DNA of 64,000 nucleotides from Lichina pygmaea. Lineage: Eukaryota; Ascomycota; Lichinomycetes; Lichinales; Lichinaceae. Of this stretch, positions 24,376-35,239 are shown piece after piece. The stretch's first letter is position 1, and every line of letters begins with the position of its first letter. The notes under the pieces are model-generated. The model saw only the letters and a list, made by a program, of their open reading frames with translations, was not told the origin of the DNA and did not search any database. The stretch lies in the NCBI GenBank assembly GCA_963422465.1, contig OY730171.1, forward strand, positions 2,976,001 through 3,040,000. The letters are read 5' to 3'. Made by a program: the position numbers and the translations under genes.

Positions 24376-25901
24376 CAGAGGTGGTTAAGGACTCCTGTCT
24401 CTTGTCCTGACCTGTCTGTTCTGGTAGGTCCTTGCCTCCTGATGTTGCCAGTTGGTGGGCTACTTCCAATGTCTGATCATAGTTGTCCTATTGTTCAAGA
24501 GATAGCTGAGCCTCTTCTGGTGGGTTCTCTGGCTCAATAACATTCCAGTCTCTGTCAAGTGTATTAAGTTGCTGTCAGTGCACCTTGTTCTTTGAACAAC
24601 AGTCTTTCGCCATGTGGCCTAGCTTGCCACAGGCATAGTACTTCAGTGCTTTCCTCTTTTTGTTGTTCCTTCCTTTTATGAACCTTCCCTTGTGGTGGAC
24701 TGCATCCAGTTCCATGGGTGCATAGCCATATGGGTCATGTGGTGGTGCCTTGTTAGGCAGCTTGTAGTGGTTACTCACATGCCATGCAGGGCAGCTGTAT
24801 CCTCTGTCATGGTGTTTCTCCATCACTCACTCAAATAGTTTGTCATCAATGTTGATTACTTGTGTGATGAGCTCATCCAGTGTGTTGACCACTTGTCTGT
24901 CAAAGGTGATTTCATCCTTCACGTTTTCCTTGAGTCCATGTCAGTACATGACCATCAGGGTGTTGTTGTCCCAATCAGTCAGTACTGAGTATTGTTTGAA
25001 CTGTGTGGTGTACTCTGCGACTGAGTGTTATTGTTTAATGTGCTGGATTATTCGTATAGCCACTTTGTCTTTGTTAGATAGTCCAAGGATCTTTTTGATC
25101 TTGTCCTTGAATCATGTCTATTTTGTCATCTATTCTGTTGTGCTGTTGTGGTCTCTGTTTCCTGAGAGATGTTTGTTGACGTAGGGCTTGATCTATCAAT
25201 AAGTATTACCTCTTATGTAAGTGGTTACAAAGAGGGGCTACTTCTCCTTAGGCAGCTTCATCTCTGGTTGGAATTGAAAGTAGACTTGAAGTTGCATGAG
25301 CCAGTCATCAACCTTGTTTCTTTCACTGTAGAACAGGTCTGGCTTGGTGACGCTAATCTTTCCATCTGGAAATCTGGGGTTGGTTGCTCCTGAGGTACTC
25401 ATCCTTGAGGGTCTTCAAAGTGTTGCAGTCTGTACTATACTGTCCTATCTGAGTATAGGATTAGGGCGAGATGTGGAAGGTGGGTTGGTTCTTGCAGGAG
25501 GGGAGTGTCAAGGAGTGTGAAGGGGTTTGGTGGAACATGGTGGTGATGACACCTGATCAGTGGCTTCATACAAGATTGTATTGAAGTAGATCTAGTTGTC
25601 TGGATCACAACATGAGTTGAAGATGATTGTTCTATAAGGGAACTATCACCGGACTATATAGTGCTCAGTCTGTGAGCTCAGTGAGCTCTGCTCACTTTGC
25701 TCACTGTTCATGCATGCTGTGGCAAGCTGGGCAAGCTCTGCTCACTTTGCTCACGTATATGCGTGCTGCGGCGAGCAACCCCTGGTCGGTCTCACCGGTC
25801 ACGTGACTGCTTCCCATGTTATGCTGCCTGGTACTTCTGTCCAGTATTCTGTCTGCTGCTTTCTGTGAGTATAAAGACTGTGTTCCTTCTGGGTCGTAAC
25901 A
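24376..25901 (-). mobile_element. A-family chromovirus fragment (5' LTR and gag start)
   Basis: Minus-strand gag related to elements A and C (CCHC knuckle near 24640, SNHYKLPNKAPPHDPYGYAP) and a 481-bp LTR at 25421-25901. It stops abruptly at 24375/24376 against the inner B LTR. The other half of the element is missing, as expected after recombination between the flanking B copies. Confidence 0.85.
25421..25901 (-). repeat. A-family LTR with a different U3
   Basis: R-U5 ends match elements A and C, but U3 lacks the GTCTCGA minisatellite. It has instead tandem GCTCACTTTGCTCAC/GTGAGC-type units (about 25668-25755) and CpG-rich unique DNA. It represents a subfamily with a replaced promoter region. 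Confidence 0.8.
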
Positions 25902-27122
25902 GAGAGGTTCTTGGTGAAGAGATTGCGCAAAGGAAGCACCAATGCAGCCAAATACTGAACAGCCAGAGTCAATAAGAGTATTGCACTTGAATTTCCCATC
26001 TAGGATACAAGGAAGAAACAAGCACTTGCTGTCCAACTGCTGGTCTGGAGACAGATAGCCAACATGGAGATCCTTTTCATGTTGTTGGGTGTGACGATGA
26101 CCAAGGACTACTTGTTTTCCGACTCTGGAGTAGTCTCAACAGTGGCAGACTTGGTGGTGGTTGTGGTGGTGGTAACAACAGGCATGCTTTTCACTGGACA
26201 GAAGGTTGAGACATGACCTTGGTTCCCACAGTAGAAGCAGAGGCCTTTACTTCAGCAATGTTCTCACTCTTCTGGTGTCAGCTTAGAGTGGCTGAGATCC
26301 ATGGTAGGACTTGGTGGCTGTGGCGTGAAGGCTGGCTTGATGAACCCTGGACATGGAACTGAAGCTCCTGACTGTGGAACTGAGGCTTGGGTGGGAGGTG
26401 CTTGATGTAGACAGTGAGAGTTGGCAGAAGTGGCACACAACTGGTTGTCCTGCAGCTGGCATTCCTCAACAAGCTTCTGATAGCTGATGTCCTTGAGGTT
26501 GATGCTGACAAGCTGCTTGGCAAGCTCTTCAGAGACAGTGCATTGAAGATGGCACTTCAAGGCCTTGTTGTTGAAGCCTGTGCGTGGAGTATACTGATTG
26601 AACTCTGTGAAGAACTCAGCAAAGGAATGGTTGGCCTGATGCAAGGTGATGAGCTTTCTCTGAGCTAGGAACTCTGGGTCTGGGTCAGAGAAGGTATTCC
26701 GGAGATCTTGGACAATGTTGTGCCAGTCAATGTACTGGCCAGCTGTGATCTTAGCTGAGATGTAGGACTGCGCAGTGCCAGTCATGCGTGAAAAGACGTA
26801 CGCAATCCACGATGTTTCTGTGGGGTACCAGTCAGTGTTGAGTGTCATCTTGAGTGACAGTGATGTGATGAAGCTCTCAAGCTTCTCATGCGTGATTTCT
26901 GTGTTTCTGCCATCACCACTGAAGATCTCTGGGTCAGCAGTGTGTTCAGACTTGGACTTGGGAGTGGTGTTGGTAGCTTGAATTCACATGAACTCTGCAA
27001 ACATGTTGCGAAGGAACTTGTCATTTCCAGCAACTGGCATGGCTTGGTCTGGTTGTTGAGACATGACAAGGACATGAACATGGCTTGGTGAAGTGTGTTA
27101 TAGTTAGGTAGGTCTTTCGTAG

Positions 27123-27399
27123 TGTGACAAGGCAATGGCAGAGCAGAACTCAAGCCTAACTGATTCAGTAACCTTGACCTGACTTGGCTTGAGACTTGAG
27201 ACTTGGATTGATGTACAAGACAAAAGACAAGGAAGGAAGAAAAAGAGAAAAGAAGAAGAGAAGAAGCTGGGGGAGCAGGAGAAGTTCTTATAGGCAGGGG
27301 ATCAGGCAACAGTGGAGCAAACAGGCAACAGTGCAGATAGGACTTCCCGGCAAGATGCGTGACTTGTGCCAGATATGCAACTGGGCCAGAACTGTGACA
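27123..27399 (-). repeat. Element B 5' LTR (right)
   Basis: 277 bp, same ends as 18914-19190, followed by GTTAC at 27400-27404. Confidence 0.93.
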
Positions 27400-30300
27400 G
27401 TTACTACTCTGAAGCAGTGGGGGTGGTGGCCTTACTGCAGGCATGTGTTGAACAAGTTGTGTAGGTAGCCTACAGTGTCTTTGTATAGGAGCTGGAGGAT
27501 GTGGTGTAGGATGCCATCAGGGCCTGGCACTTTGTCTAGTGCTGGGTTGAGGATAGTCTTTTTCAGTTCTACTGCTGTGATAGACAGAGTGTCTTCAACC
27601 AGTGCCAGATAGTTATAGTTGTGGGTATCTGTAAGGTCTGCAGGCTGGGGCTCTGGGAAGAAGACATGGTGTAGAGTGGCCATCTTGACTCCAGCCTCAG
27701 TCTGCAGAGTTCCTGTAAGTGGGTCTTGGAGAGGGGGGAACTGGGGGGCTGGGGGGGGGGGGGGGGGGGGTGGAGAAAGCCAGGTGGCCTCATCTGGCCA
27801 GCCACCAGAGGCCTGCCAGCTTCCCAGTCATCTTTTGTACTGTCTTACAGAAATCTGTTGTTATAGTCTTCCTGATACACTATGCCTTCTTGTGTTTCTT
27901 GTGTTGGTAGTCCCACTAGTCCCAGGCTGTCTGGGTGGTGTGCCACTGTTGGTGTGCTGTCTTCACACTTGCCAGTGCTTCCCTGCAGGCTGGTGTCCAG
28001 CCAGGTCAGGCTTGGGTTGAGGGTTGGGCCCATGGAGTGGCTATCTCCACAGCTGTTTGGATGGCAGAGGTGATAAGTTCTGCCACCTTGTCTAGACTCT
28101 CAGTCATCCCTAGGTGAGGCCACAGACACTCCACTATCAGTCTTCAGAAAGTTGCCCTGAGTTGAGATATGTCAGTGTGTTACCAGGCCTGTCAGGGCCT
28201 TGGAGCTTCTTCTGTTATTGCCAGATCAAGGTATGTGAGGATAGGTCTGTGATCTGACAACTACTCCCATTAGTCCACCAGCTGGCAGGTGATTACCTGG
28301 GGGGTGAGTGCTGCAGACATAAAGGTGAGATTAATAGTACTCTCCAGAGAGTGTGCTCTCCATGTGATGGTGCCTGGAGGTAGGGTGGAGAGAAGGCCTG
28401 TTTCCACAACCACATCAAGGAGCTTGTCCACTACTGTGTGTTGTGTGAGGTATCAGTGGCCTCCCCAAGATGGGTGGTGTAGGTTGAAGTCTCCCACCAC
28501 TACATGCAGTCTGTCAGGGGTGGCTCAAAGGTGTGCTGCCAGCTTATTGATCACTGGTGCTTCCATCACTGTTTGGTGGTGGGGGGAGAGGTTGTAGATG
28601 TTGTGTATCTGGACAGTGGCTGGGGTATCCCCACACATGGTGTGGAGAGAGAGTGTGGTGATGTCAGGATTACCAGTGTTGTCTATATCCCAGCAGTCAG
28701 GATCTAAGTGGCTATTGATGTAGAAACAGACTCTGGTGTGGGGTGTCAGCATGTAGACTAAATAGAACCTGCTGTCCAGGGGGTTGAAGAACATCTGACA
28801 AAAGAAGTTCTGCCATAGTTCCTGTATCATGATAACATCCAGTTCTGCAGCTGCTGCAGGCCTGTGGAGCATGGGGGCTATAGTGCTATTCTTTTCTTTA
28901 CAGATGTTGTACTGCAGGATCCAGAGGTGGGAGCTCACAGGCATTTGTCAGTGCAAGAGTGGTGGTCCTGCAGGGTGATGGCATCTGCCTGGGAGCTGCT
29001 AATACTGCTCTGGCTAAGCAGGAAGGGGGGAGGGGGGCTGCTCTGGGGAGTGTCTGGAGAACTTTCAAGGTCTGCTGATTCCATGTTGTGGCAGAGCTTG
29101 AGGTCCAGCCACTGGGGTGTTGCTGGACTGCCTGGCTGCTATGGAAACAGTGGCTGTGTGGCTGTCGTTATTACTACTACTACTACTGTTACAGCCAGGA
29201 GAGGTTGGAGAATCACTGCCTTCACAGGTTCTTTTCAATATCTGCTAGGGGGGTGGGGAGTGCTAGGTGGTTGCTGGTGACTGGGGGCAGAGAGGTAGAG
29301 GTATGTGGGTAGGGTGTGCATGTGTGGTGGGCTGGGGGGGAAAGGTTGCTGTTGGGGATCTCTGGTGGGCTGGTGACTGGGTGCCTGATTGTTGCTGGCT
29401 TTGCTCCTGGCTCTTGCAGAACCTTGCTGGGGTGCTTATTCAAACAGCCTGGAGTTGTTCAATCTCCCAGTCACAGACTGGGCACACCTTCATCCAGGCT
29501 GAGTGGCCTGCTCTGTGGCAGTTGGCACACTTTGCCTTTGAGGGGTTGTCAGCTCTCCTGCACTCCCCAGAGGAGTGCTCTCCAGTGTAGTAGGTGTATT
29601 TGGTCATGTTCCTGCATGCTCTGGCTACGTAGCCATAAGCCTGGCAGTGGAAGCACTGTGTAAGGTGGGTGGCCCTGTTGTACACCTCACAGGTGTAGAT
29701 CTCCAAGTTCTTGATTAGCTCTTTGTCAAGTAGGTGGTTGGCTGCTGCCACATTGTAGGTGTCAATGTGCAATGTGGAGTAGTGTTTGCCTTCTGTGGAT
29801 TTGGGCCAGGTGAGCTGTTCGATGTGAAGCTCCGGGTGTAGTCACTGGTTCTGCTGTAGCAGGGCCTCAATAGCCCGGCTCTGTGACGCCGTGTTCACAC
29901 TGGCCACCCGAATGCCGTGGGCAGCAACCGTGTAGGTACGCCTCTTGATGGTCGCAGAGGGGGCCACCTGTTCCAGCCATGTTATATCCTCCTCAAGGCC
30001 CTGGCGGGCTGCCTCTGTCTGCGTTCCGATGAGCAGGTCACCACTTGTCATGCGGTGGATCTCGACAATCTGCGAGGTGTGGCCACCGGCCATCTGGATG
30101 CGCTCCAGAAGCTCCTTGCAGGCTACCCGCCGTAGGCCCGCCACCTGATCCGGGTCCCTGGTGTGGACCATAATAGTTTTGAACTTGCGCCGGGGGGTGC
30201 TGTAGGCTGCGGTCGTGAAGGCAGTTGTTGTTGCTGTGGGGCTGGGTGCGCGGTGGCGCCTCGCCGGGCCGCCGCCGCGTAGGAGTTGTCGCCATTGGGA

Positions 30301-30603
30301 GGTGGTAGGTCGGTATCCAGTCGTCGTTCGATACGCTGAACCACCTCAAGGATGGTCCTTGGGGTGGGCTCAGTGGTGTCGTGGTGGGCAGGTGGTGTTG
30401 CGGCGCCGGTGTTGGGGGTCTCGGTCTGCGTGATTGATGCCTGCAGGTGTCTGGCGATCCGCCGGAGTAGTCCCCCGTTCACCTGGGTCTCATCGGCAGT
30501 GGGACTGGCTACTTCTATGAGTCGCTGTAGCTCTGAGCGGAGTGCGCAAGCTTCCTCTACAAAGCTGGTTGTGGCCATTTTTCTTTGTTGCTGGGGCTCC
30601 ATC
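27400..30603 (-). mobile_element. LINE D, 5' part (ORF1, endonuclease, start of RT)
   Basis: ORF1 begins at ATG 30602-30600 (MEPQQQRKMATTSF) and runs to about 29440. It has an N-terminal helical part and zinc knuckles near its end (CFHCQAYGYVARAC, with Tyr in place of the usual His, and CANCHRAGHSAW). ORF2 has an apurinic-type endonuclease at about 28944-28100 (LQYNICKEKN, MIQELWQNFF), and the RT starts near 27680 (LDKVPGPDGILHHILQ). The remainder is at 16839-18913. The clade is Tad-like by gene order and motifs. The ATG sits at the very 5' edge of the copy, so it is either full length with almost no leader or slightly 5'-truncated. ORF2 is broken by many stops; ORF1 retains longer open stretches. 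Confidence 0.85.
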
Positions 30604-30612
30604 CTATTGAAT
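30604..30612. repeat. Target-site duplication of LINE D (5' side)
   Basis: CTATTGAAT, matched at 16830-16838 beyond the LINE tail. Confidence 0.75.
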
Positions 30613-30942
30613 ACAAGTTTACATTGTCCTCTAAGTGCCTCGTCATTCAGAAGTGTCGCCGATTATCCCAACAGAAGGCTCCCCACTTCCGAAAAGACGT
30701 CATCGGACAAACGAATGCAACGATGTCTCAGGCTCGTCCACTTCTCTACGGTACTTTGCCTTTGAATCTCTGCTGTATGATTGCTCTATAAAGCCCTGCA
30801 ATCTTTCTGGACATCCCCAGTATAAGACACGAGCCTTGCTGCTACAGTAGCGCACGAGTATTAGACGGTACGCTATCCAGAGTTAGAGGATATATGACTA
30901 CGGGAGCTGATATCAACTAGTCAAGGAGTCTACGTTTCGGGG
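30613..30942 (+). promoter_or_regulatory. C2H2-side half of the ancestral divergent promoter
   Basis: 330 bp of unique DNA between LINE D and the C2H2 start codon. Joined to 16658-16838 it gives a former shared intergenic region of about 0.5 kb between two outward-facing genes. No TATA box stands out. Confidence 0.5.
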
Positions 30943-32155
30943 ATGTATCTTCACAGGAAACTCCATCCAGACGTTGAAATGTCCATAGCTGAAGCATTGA
31001 CGTCGGCACTTCGATCTTTCAACTCACTCGTGGAGGGTTTTCAGGCTCGTGCCGCAACTGAAACCCTCGTCTCCTTCGTCGCCTGGCAAGATGCTCTGGG
31101 AAGGCTGAGAATGTGGGCGGCCAATACAGCTGCTCATGAGAGCGGCCAGTCGTCGCTCGACTTTCGACTGCGAGACGCCTCACACGTCAGCACGCAGATT
31201 CTCAGTCTCCTGCGGAGTCTAGCTCAGACAATCAAGAACATCAAGGAGTCGTTGGACAAAGGAACTTTCAACGATGACATGTTCAAGAACTCGTTGGACA
31301 AAGGAACTTTCAGCGATGTCATGTACAAGGATGGTGATGGAGAATCGACTACGGAGCTACAACAGCGTTTCGACCAGGTGATGGACGAAGGAACTTTCAG
31401 CGATGACATGTACGAGGGTGATCATGGAGAATCGACTACGGAGCTACAACAGCTTTTCGACCAGGTGATGACGGTCATCGACTGTCTTTACCAGCTGTCC
31501 CCGGTGATTCGCAAGCCAGCCGCGCATGATCGACTTTTGGACCCGAAATACGAGCAGGAAGCTCAGGTGTATGAGCAGTGTGACGTGCAACACGCCTCCA
31601 ACAAATACCCAGACGCAGATCCGCAAATCCTATATCGACTGAGGTGTGCTATTACTCGGCGACGAGGCCACCTAAAATATCGTCAGAGACATCACGCCAA
31701 GCTTGCACATGGCATCGATCTCGCCCAAGGCCTCGCCAAGTCTGGTTCCACTGAGGGACATTCGGAAATCTTTTCTGATACAGTCGCAACGACATTCATG
31801 GACTCTCCCACGGGAGTGGATGATAGGGCTTCGGACACGGAGTTTTCAGAGACATCGTGCGATTCCTCCATCCTCGGGACTGGCGCGATATCTGTGCCAT
31901 CTCCGCCGAATACTTCAGCGGACGGAAAGCCTTTCGAGTGCCCATATTGCTTCTCCATTTTCACCATCAGAGATCGACCATCGTGGACAAGGCATGTTCG
32001 TAAGGACCTACAGCCTTACGCATGCACCTTCAAGACCCGTTCAACTGCCCATCAACTCTATGGCAGTCGACACAAGTGGTTCGAGCATGAGATCACAAGA
32101 CGTCAGCCAGAATGGCTTCGGGAGCGGTTTGAAGGAGGGCCTATAAGCGACGCTG
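30943..32155 (+). pseudogene. Fungal C2H2-type protein, N-terminal 80% (gene split by a SINE)
   Basis: The frame starts MYLHRKLHPDVEMSIAEAL; the Met at 30979 (MSIAEAL) is an alternative start matching related fungal proteins. Residues 1-110 are helical. Two exact-length 87-bp tandem repeats (31297-31383, 31384-31470) encode GTFSD(V/D)MY...GESTTELQQ units, preceded by a shorter 42-bp repeat. From about residue 331 comes the first degenerate zinc finger (FECPYCFSIFTIRDRPSW), then YACTF and KWFEHEI, as in a large Pezizomycotina family often found near NLR-like genes. The SINE enters after residue 404; the current frame ends soon after (GGGMV). Without the SINE the frame continues in phase at 32606 for a predicted 501 residues. 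Likely nuclear; function unknown. Confidence 0.85.
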
Positions 32156-32594
32156 GGGGCGGCATGGTGTAGCGGGAAGCTGGTGAGAGTTTCCCACTAC
32201 GTGGCACCCATGACCCGGAACTAGTGGTGTCGGGCCTGGAGAACCTGACTAAACTAATTTCGTCGTCAGTTCGAATCTGACCCACCCCACATTCTGCCAC
32301 AAAAACCCCCGAGATCCATAGAACTTGTCTAAGATGTACTCCTCGCAAGATGTATGAAAACCCTCAAGAAATAGCTCACCCAATATCCGTCAAGATCCAC
32401 AAAACCCTCATTACTGTGGTTTTCCTATTTTCCCTACAGGGTTTGGGGTTTTCCCACAGTACGTACACTACAACCCACGGGGTGTACGGTAAATGCGTGA
32501 GGTCCCCGAGTCAAGTCTACCAGAGACAAAAATCCTTCAAGAAGTTCTGCATGGCTTAACAGCCGAATCAGTGTAAGAATCAAAAAAAAAAAAA
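32156..32594 (+). mobile_element. tRNA-derived SINE copy 1, inserted in the C2H2 coding sequence
   Basis: 439 bp ending in an A-tract, flanked by AAGCGACGCTG at 32145-32155 and 32595-32605. The head is tRNA-like. Box A TGGTGTAGCGG is at 32165-32175 and box B AGTTCGAATCT at 32268-32278. There is a perfect 5-bp T-stem (GTCAG/CTGAC), and an acceptor-like CCACCCC can pair with the 5' GGGGCGG at six of seven positions. The body is unrelated to tRNA. The last ~45 bp (TTCTGCATGGCTTAACAGCC...AAGAATC) resembles the 3' end of LINE E. Pol III transcription is inferred from the boxes. Confidence 0.93.
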
Positions 32595-32898
32595 AAGCGA
32601 CGCTGCTGTTCCTTCCAGCTTAGTTCGGAAGCTACGCGCCAACGTGTCTTGCCCTCTGTCTTATCACACCTTCGGCTCAGCCTCCAAGATCAAGAGACAC
32701 TTGGCTCGGCATCTGGAAGAGCTGGCTTTATTTGCAATACCGCGTCGTGACGACGACGACGATGATGACAAAGACGGATCTGTTGTCTCGGCCAAAGAGC
32801 TGGAAGACCGAGAAAGTTCACCGTTACATCTGCACTCAGAAACAGAGTCGAGTGATAGCTTAGATTCGCCGGAAGCTCTATCAGTTTCTCGGACGTAA
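32595..32898 (+). pseudogene. C2H2-type protein, C-terminal fragment
   Basis: Continues the C2H2 protein beyond the SINE: SCPLSYHTFGSASKIKRH and HLARHLEELALFAIPRR, the canonical last finger and signature of this fungal family. An acidic run of seven Asp and a Ser/Glu-rich tail follow, ending at 32898. The phase agrees with the upstream fragment when one target duplication is counted. It has no start codon of its own near the 5' edge, so expression would need read-through or splicing around the SINE. Confidence 0.85.
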
Positions 32899-33025
32899 TC
32901 CGCGGTGCCACAGCCTCTCGTTGCTATGGACGCGGACTCGCCCACGAGGACCAGCGTAATAGCTGTAAGTCACCTGGACGAAATCCAGTCCCCTTTTTCA
33001 ATCAGGCAAGATCAGAAGTCGAAGT

Positions 33026-33038
33026 ATGTGGCGCTTGT
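33026..33038. repeat. Target-site duplication of LINE E (5')
   Basis: ATGTGGCGCTTGT, repeated exactly at 42687-42699. Confidence 0.93.
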
Positions 33039-35239
33039 GAAGTGGCAAGCAAATGTACACAGCTCCAGAAGCAATCTGGTCACTCAGTTCCCTGGTGGAA
33101 CCAAGATATCCAAAACAAGGTTAGAGAGGAAAGAAGAGTAAGAAGACAAGTTCTCAGAGGACAGGCATCCCAAGAAGACCTTGAGCAAGCAACTAAGAAC
33201 AAGAAAAAAGCAGTCAGAGAGGGAAAGCAGACCACCTTCAGACAACAAGTCCATGAGCTAGCCAGTTCTTCAAAATTCTGGAAGCTTGCAAAGTGGGGAA
33301 AAACAAAAGCCAACAGGACTCCTGATCTTCCCCTGGTCCCAGACTTGGAAACTCAAGAAGGACTAGCTAAAACCTTTGAGGAGAAGACAAAAGCATTCTC
33401 AGCCCAGTTCTTCCCCAAAGCACTTGTTCCAGAACCAAGTACAGAGAGTTCCCAGAGTACTCCAGAGATCCAGCTTTCTCAGGAAGTTACTGCTGAAGAA
33501 GTGGAACAAATCCTGAACAAAAAGAAACCTTTCACAGCAGGGGGAAAAGATAAGCTGCCAAATGGAATTCTGAAAGCTCTGGGTTCCAAGTTCTGCCAAG
33601 CTATGGCTGTTCTCACATCAACATGCTGGAGACTGGAATACTTTCCAGAGAGGTTCAAGAATGCAAAGACAGTCTGTCTAAGAAAACCTGGTAAAGGATA
33701 CTATAACCAAGCTAAAGCCTGGCGCCCTATAGCTTTGCTAAACACAACTGGCAAGCTGATGGAAGCTATTACAGCAACCAGGCTAAGCAAGGTAGCAGAA
33801 GAAGCTAGACTTTTGCCAGAAATCCAGATGGGCTTTAGGAAAGGAAGATCAACTGAATCAGCACTCTTCCTACTAACTTCCCAAGTGGAAAAAGTCTGGA
33901 AGGAAGGCATGGTTGCATCTCTACTTTCTCTGGATATCTCAGGAGCCTATGACAGAGTTCTACCTAAGATCCTCCAACAAATCCTAGAGAGAAAAGGAAT
34001 TCCTCTCTGGCTATCTTCCTGGATTCTCTCTTTCTGCACCAGTTGTTCTACCACTCTTGTGTTTGATGACTCTGAGTCTTCTGCTATTCCTCTTCACTGT
34101 GGAGTTCCCCAAGGTTCCCCTTTATCTTCTATTCTATTTCTATTTTACATTTCTGAACTTCATGAAACTGTTCACTCTCCTTCCACTGGTGTTTCTGCTC
34201 TGGGATTTGCAGATGATACAAATCTGCTTGCATTTGGACACTCTAAAAAGCAACCTTCTGAAGTTAAAGAACACACACCTCAAATGCCTATCATGGGCTG
34301 CAAGACATGGAATAGTCTTCTCTCCTGAGAAATATGAAATACTTCATTTTTCCAGAAGAAGATCAGACAATCTTCAGCTTAAGCTCAGACTGGGGAATGT
34401 GATTCTAAGACCAAAAGAAGAAGTGCGAGTATTAGGAGTGTACCTGGATGCAAAACTCCACTGGCATAAGAACCAGAGAATTATTCTTCAAAAAGCTCAG
34501 AAAGCACTTTCCTCTCTTTCTAGAACTTCATATTCTACTTGGGGTTTCCCAGTCCTCACATCACATCTTGTGTACACTGCAATACTCAGATCTTTACTGA
34601 GTTATGCTGTGGGGATCTGGTTCAATCCTCTAAGAAAATCTTCTAATATCTCTTCTCTTAGCACATTCCAGAACAAATGCCTGAGACTTATTGGAGGTGC
34701 CTTCAAAGCCACTCCATCTTTCTTATTAGAGAGTGAGCTTTTTCTTTTACCTCTAGATCTCTATTTCAAATTTCGCACAGCCTGTTTTCTCTCTTCTATT
34801 CAAACCTCCTCTCTGAAAACACTTCTGGACAATATCTTTTCCAATATCTCCCACTATGCCTCTTCTGTGAAGAAACCTTTAAAGGAATCCTCAACTATCT
34901 CCCCCTATTGGAAGTTCACTTGGTTAAACCAATTAACTACTAACCAGGCTAGTTCAAAGAAAGAACTACAGAAACTCTTTGTTAAAGAGTGGGAAAACCA
35001 ATGGAAGGAGAAGAAAAGAAGAAGCTACTCTGGGTGGCAGGTGTTTTGTCAAAAGCCTCACCACAACAACCTGAAGCTCTACAAAGAGCTACAGAAAGCT
35101 GAGGCAAGTCTACTACTACAAACCAGAACTGGGAGAATTGGCCTGGCAAGTTTTCTATTCAGAGCTGGAGTTCCAGACTTTCCTACCCCTTTATGTGTCT
35201 GTGGTCAAGCAGAAGAGACAGTGAAACATATCACCTCTT
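33039..35239 (+). mobile_element. LINE E, 5'-truncated Tad-like LINE (RT domain)
   Basis: The copy begins in the linker before RT (HSVPWWNQDIQNKV), so ORF1 and the endonuclease are missing. RT motifs run KAWRPIALLNTTGKLME, MGFRKGRSTESALF, LSLDISGAYDRVLP, LHCGVPQGSPLS and the catalytic ALGFADDTNLLAFG at about 34195-34237. A frameshift just after it (about 34238-34255) moves the frame; the rest (HGIVFSPEKYEILHFSRR ... LLLQTRTGRIGLASFLFR) is open to 35239. There the copy is cut by element C and resumes at 42328. Apart from that shift the RT is well preserved, so the copy is fairly young. Confidence 0.92.

Larger units (their letters stand above)
18914..27399 (-). mobile_element. Element B stack: Ty3/Gypsy element with nested second B copy and A-family fragment
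   Basis: The outer LTRs (277 bp each, 18914-19190 and 27123-27399) begin TGTGACAAGG and end CTGTGACA. GTTAC flanks the whole unit in LINE D. From right to left on the minus strand: LTR and gag (25902-27122), then an A-family fragment (24376-25901), then a second B LTR (23967-24375) and gag (about 22745-23966), protease (22518-22724), RT/RNase H (about 20577-22460) and integrase (about 19389-20400, with DLAMDFITNLPKS). Gag plus LTR therefore occur twice but pol once. The simplest reading is an A-family insertion in B, a second B inside that, then recombination between the two pol regions. Heavily decayed, with more than twenty breaks and little CpG; an old fossil. Confidence 0.85.

Noticed and set aside
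32265-32285. Free-standing tRNA gene suggested by the B box at 32268
   Set aside because: It belongs to the SINE head; spacing and flanking duplications show a retroposed element.
33042-34328. Separate host reverse-transcriptase gene
   Set aside because: It is LINE E: 5'-truncated, A-rich tail, 13-bp target duplication, same frame family resumed at 42328.
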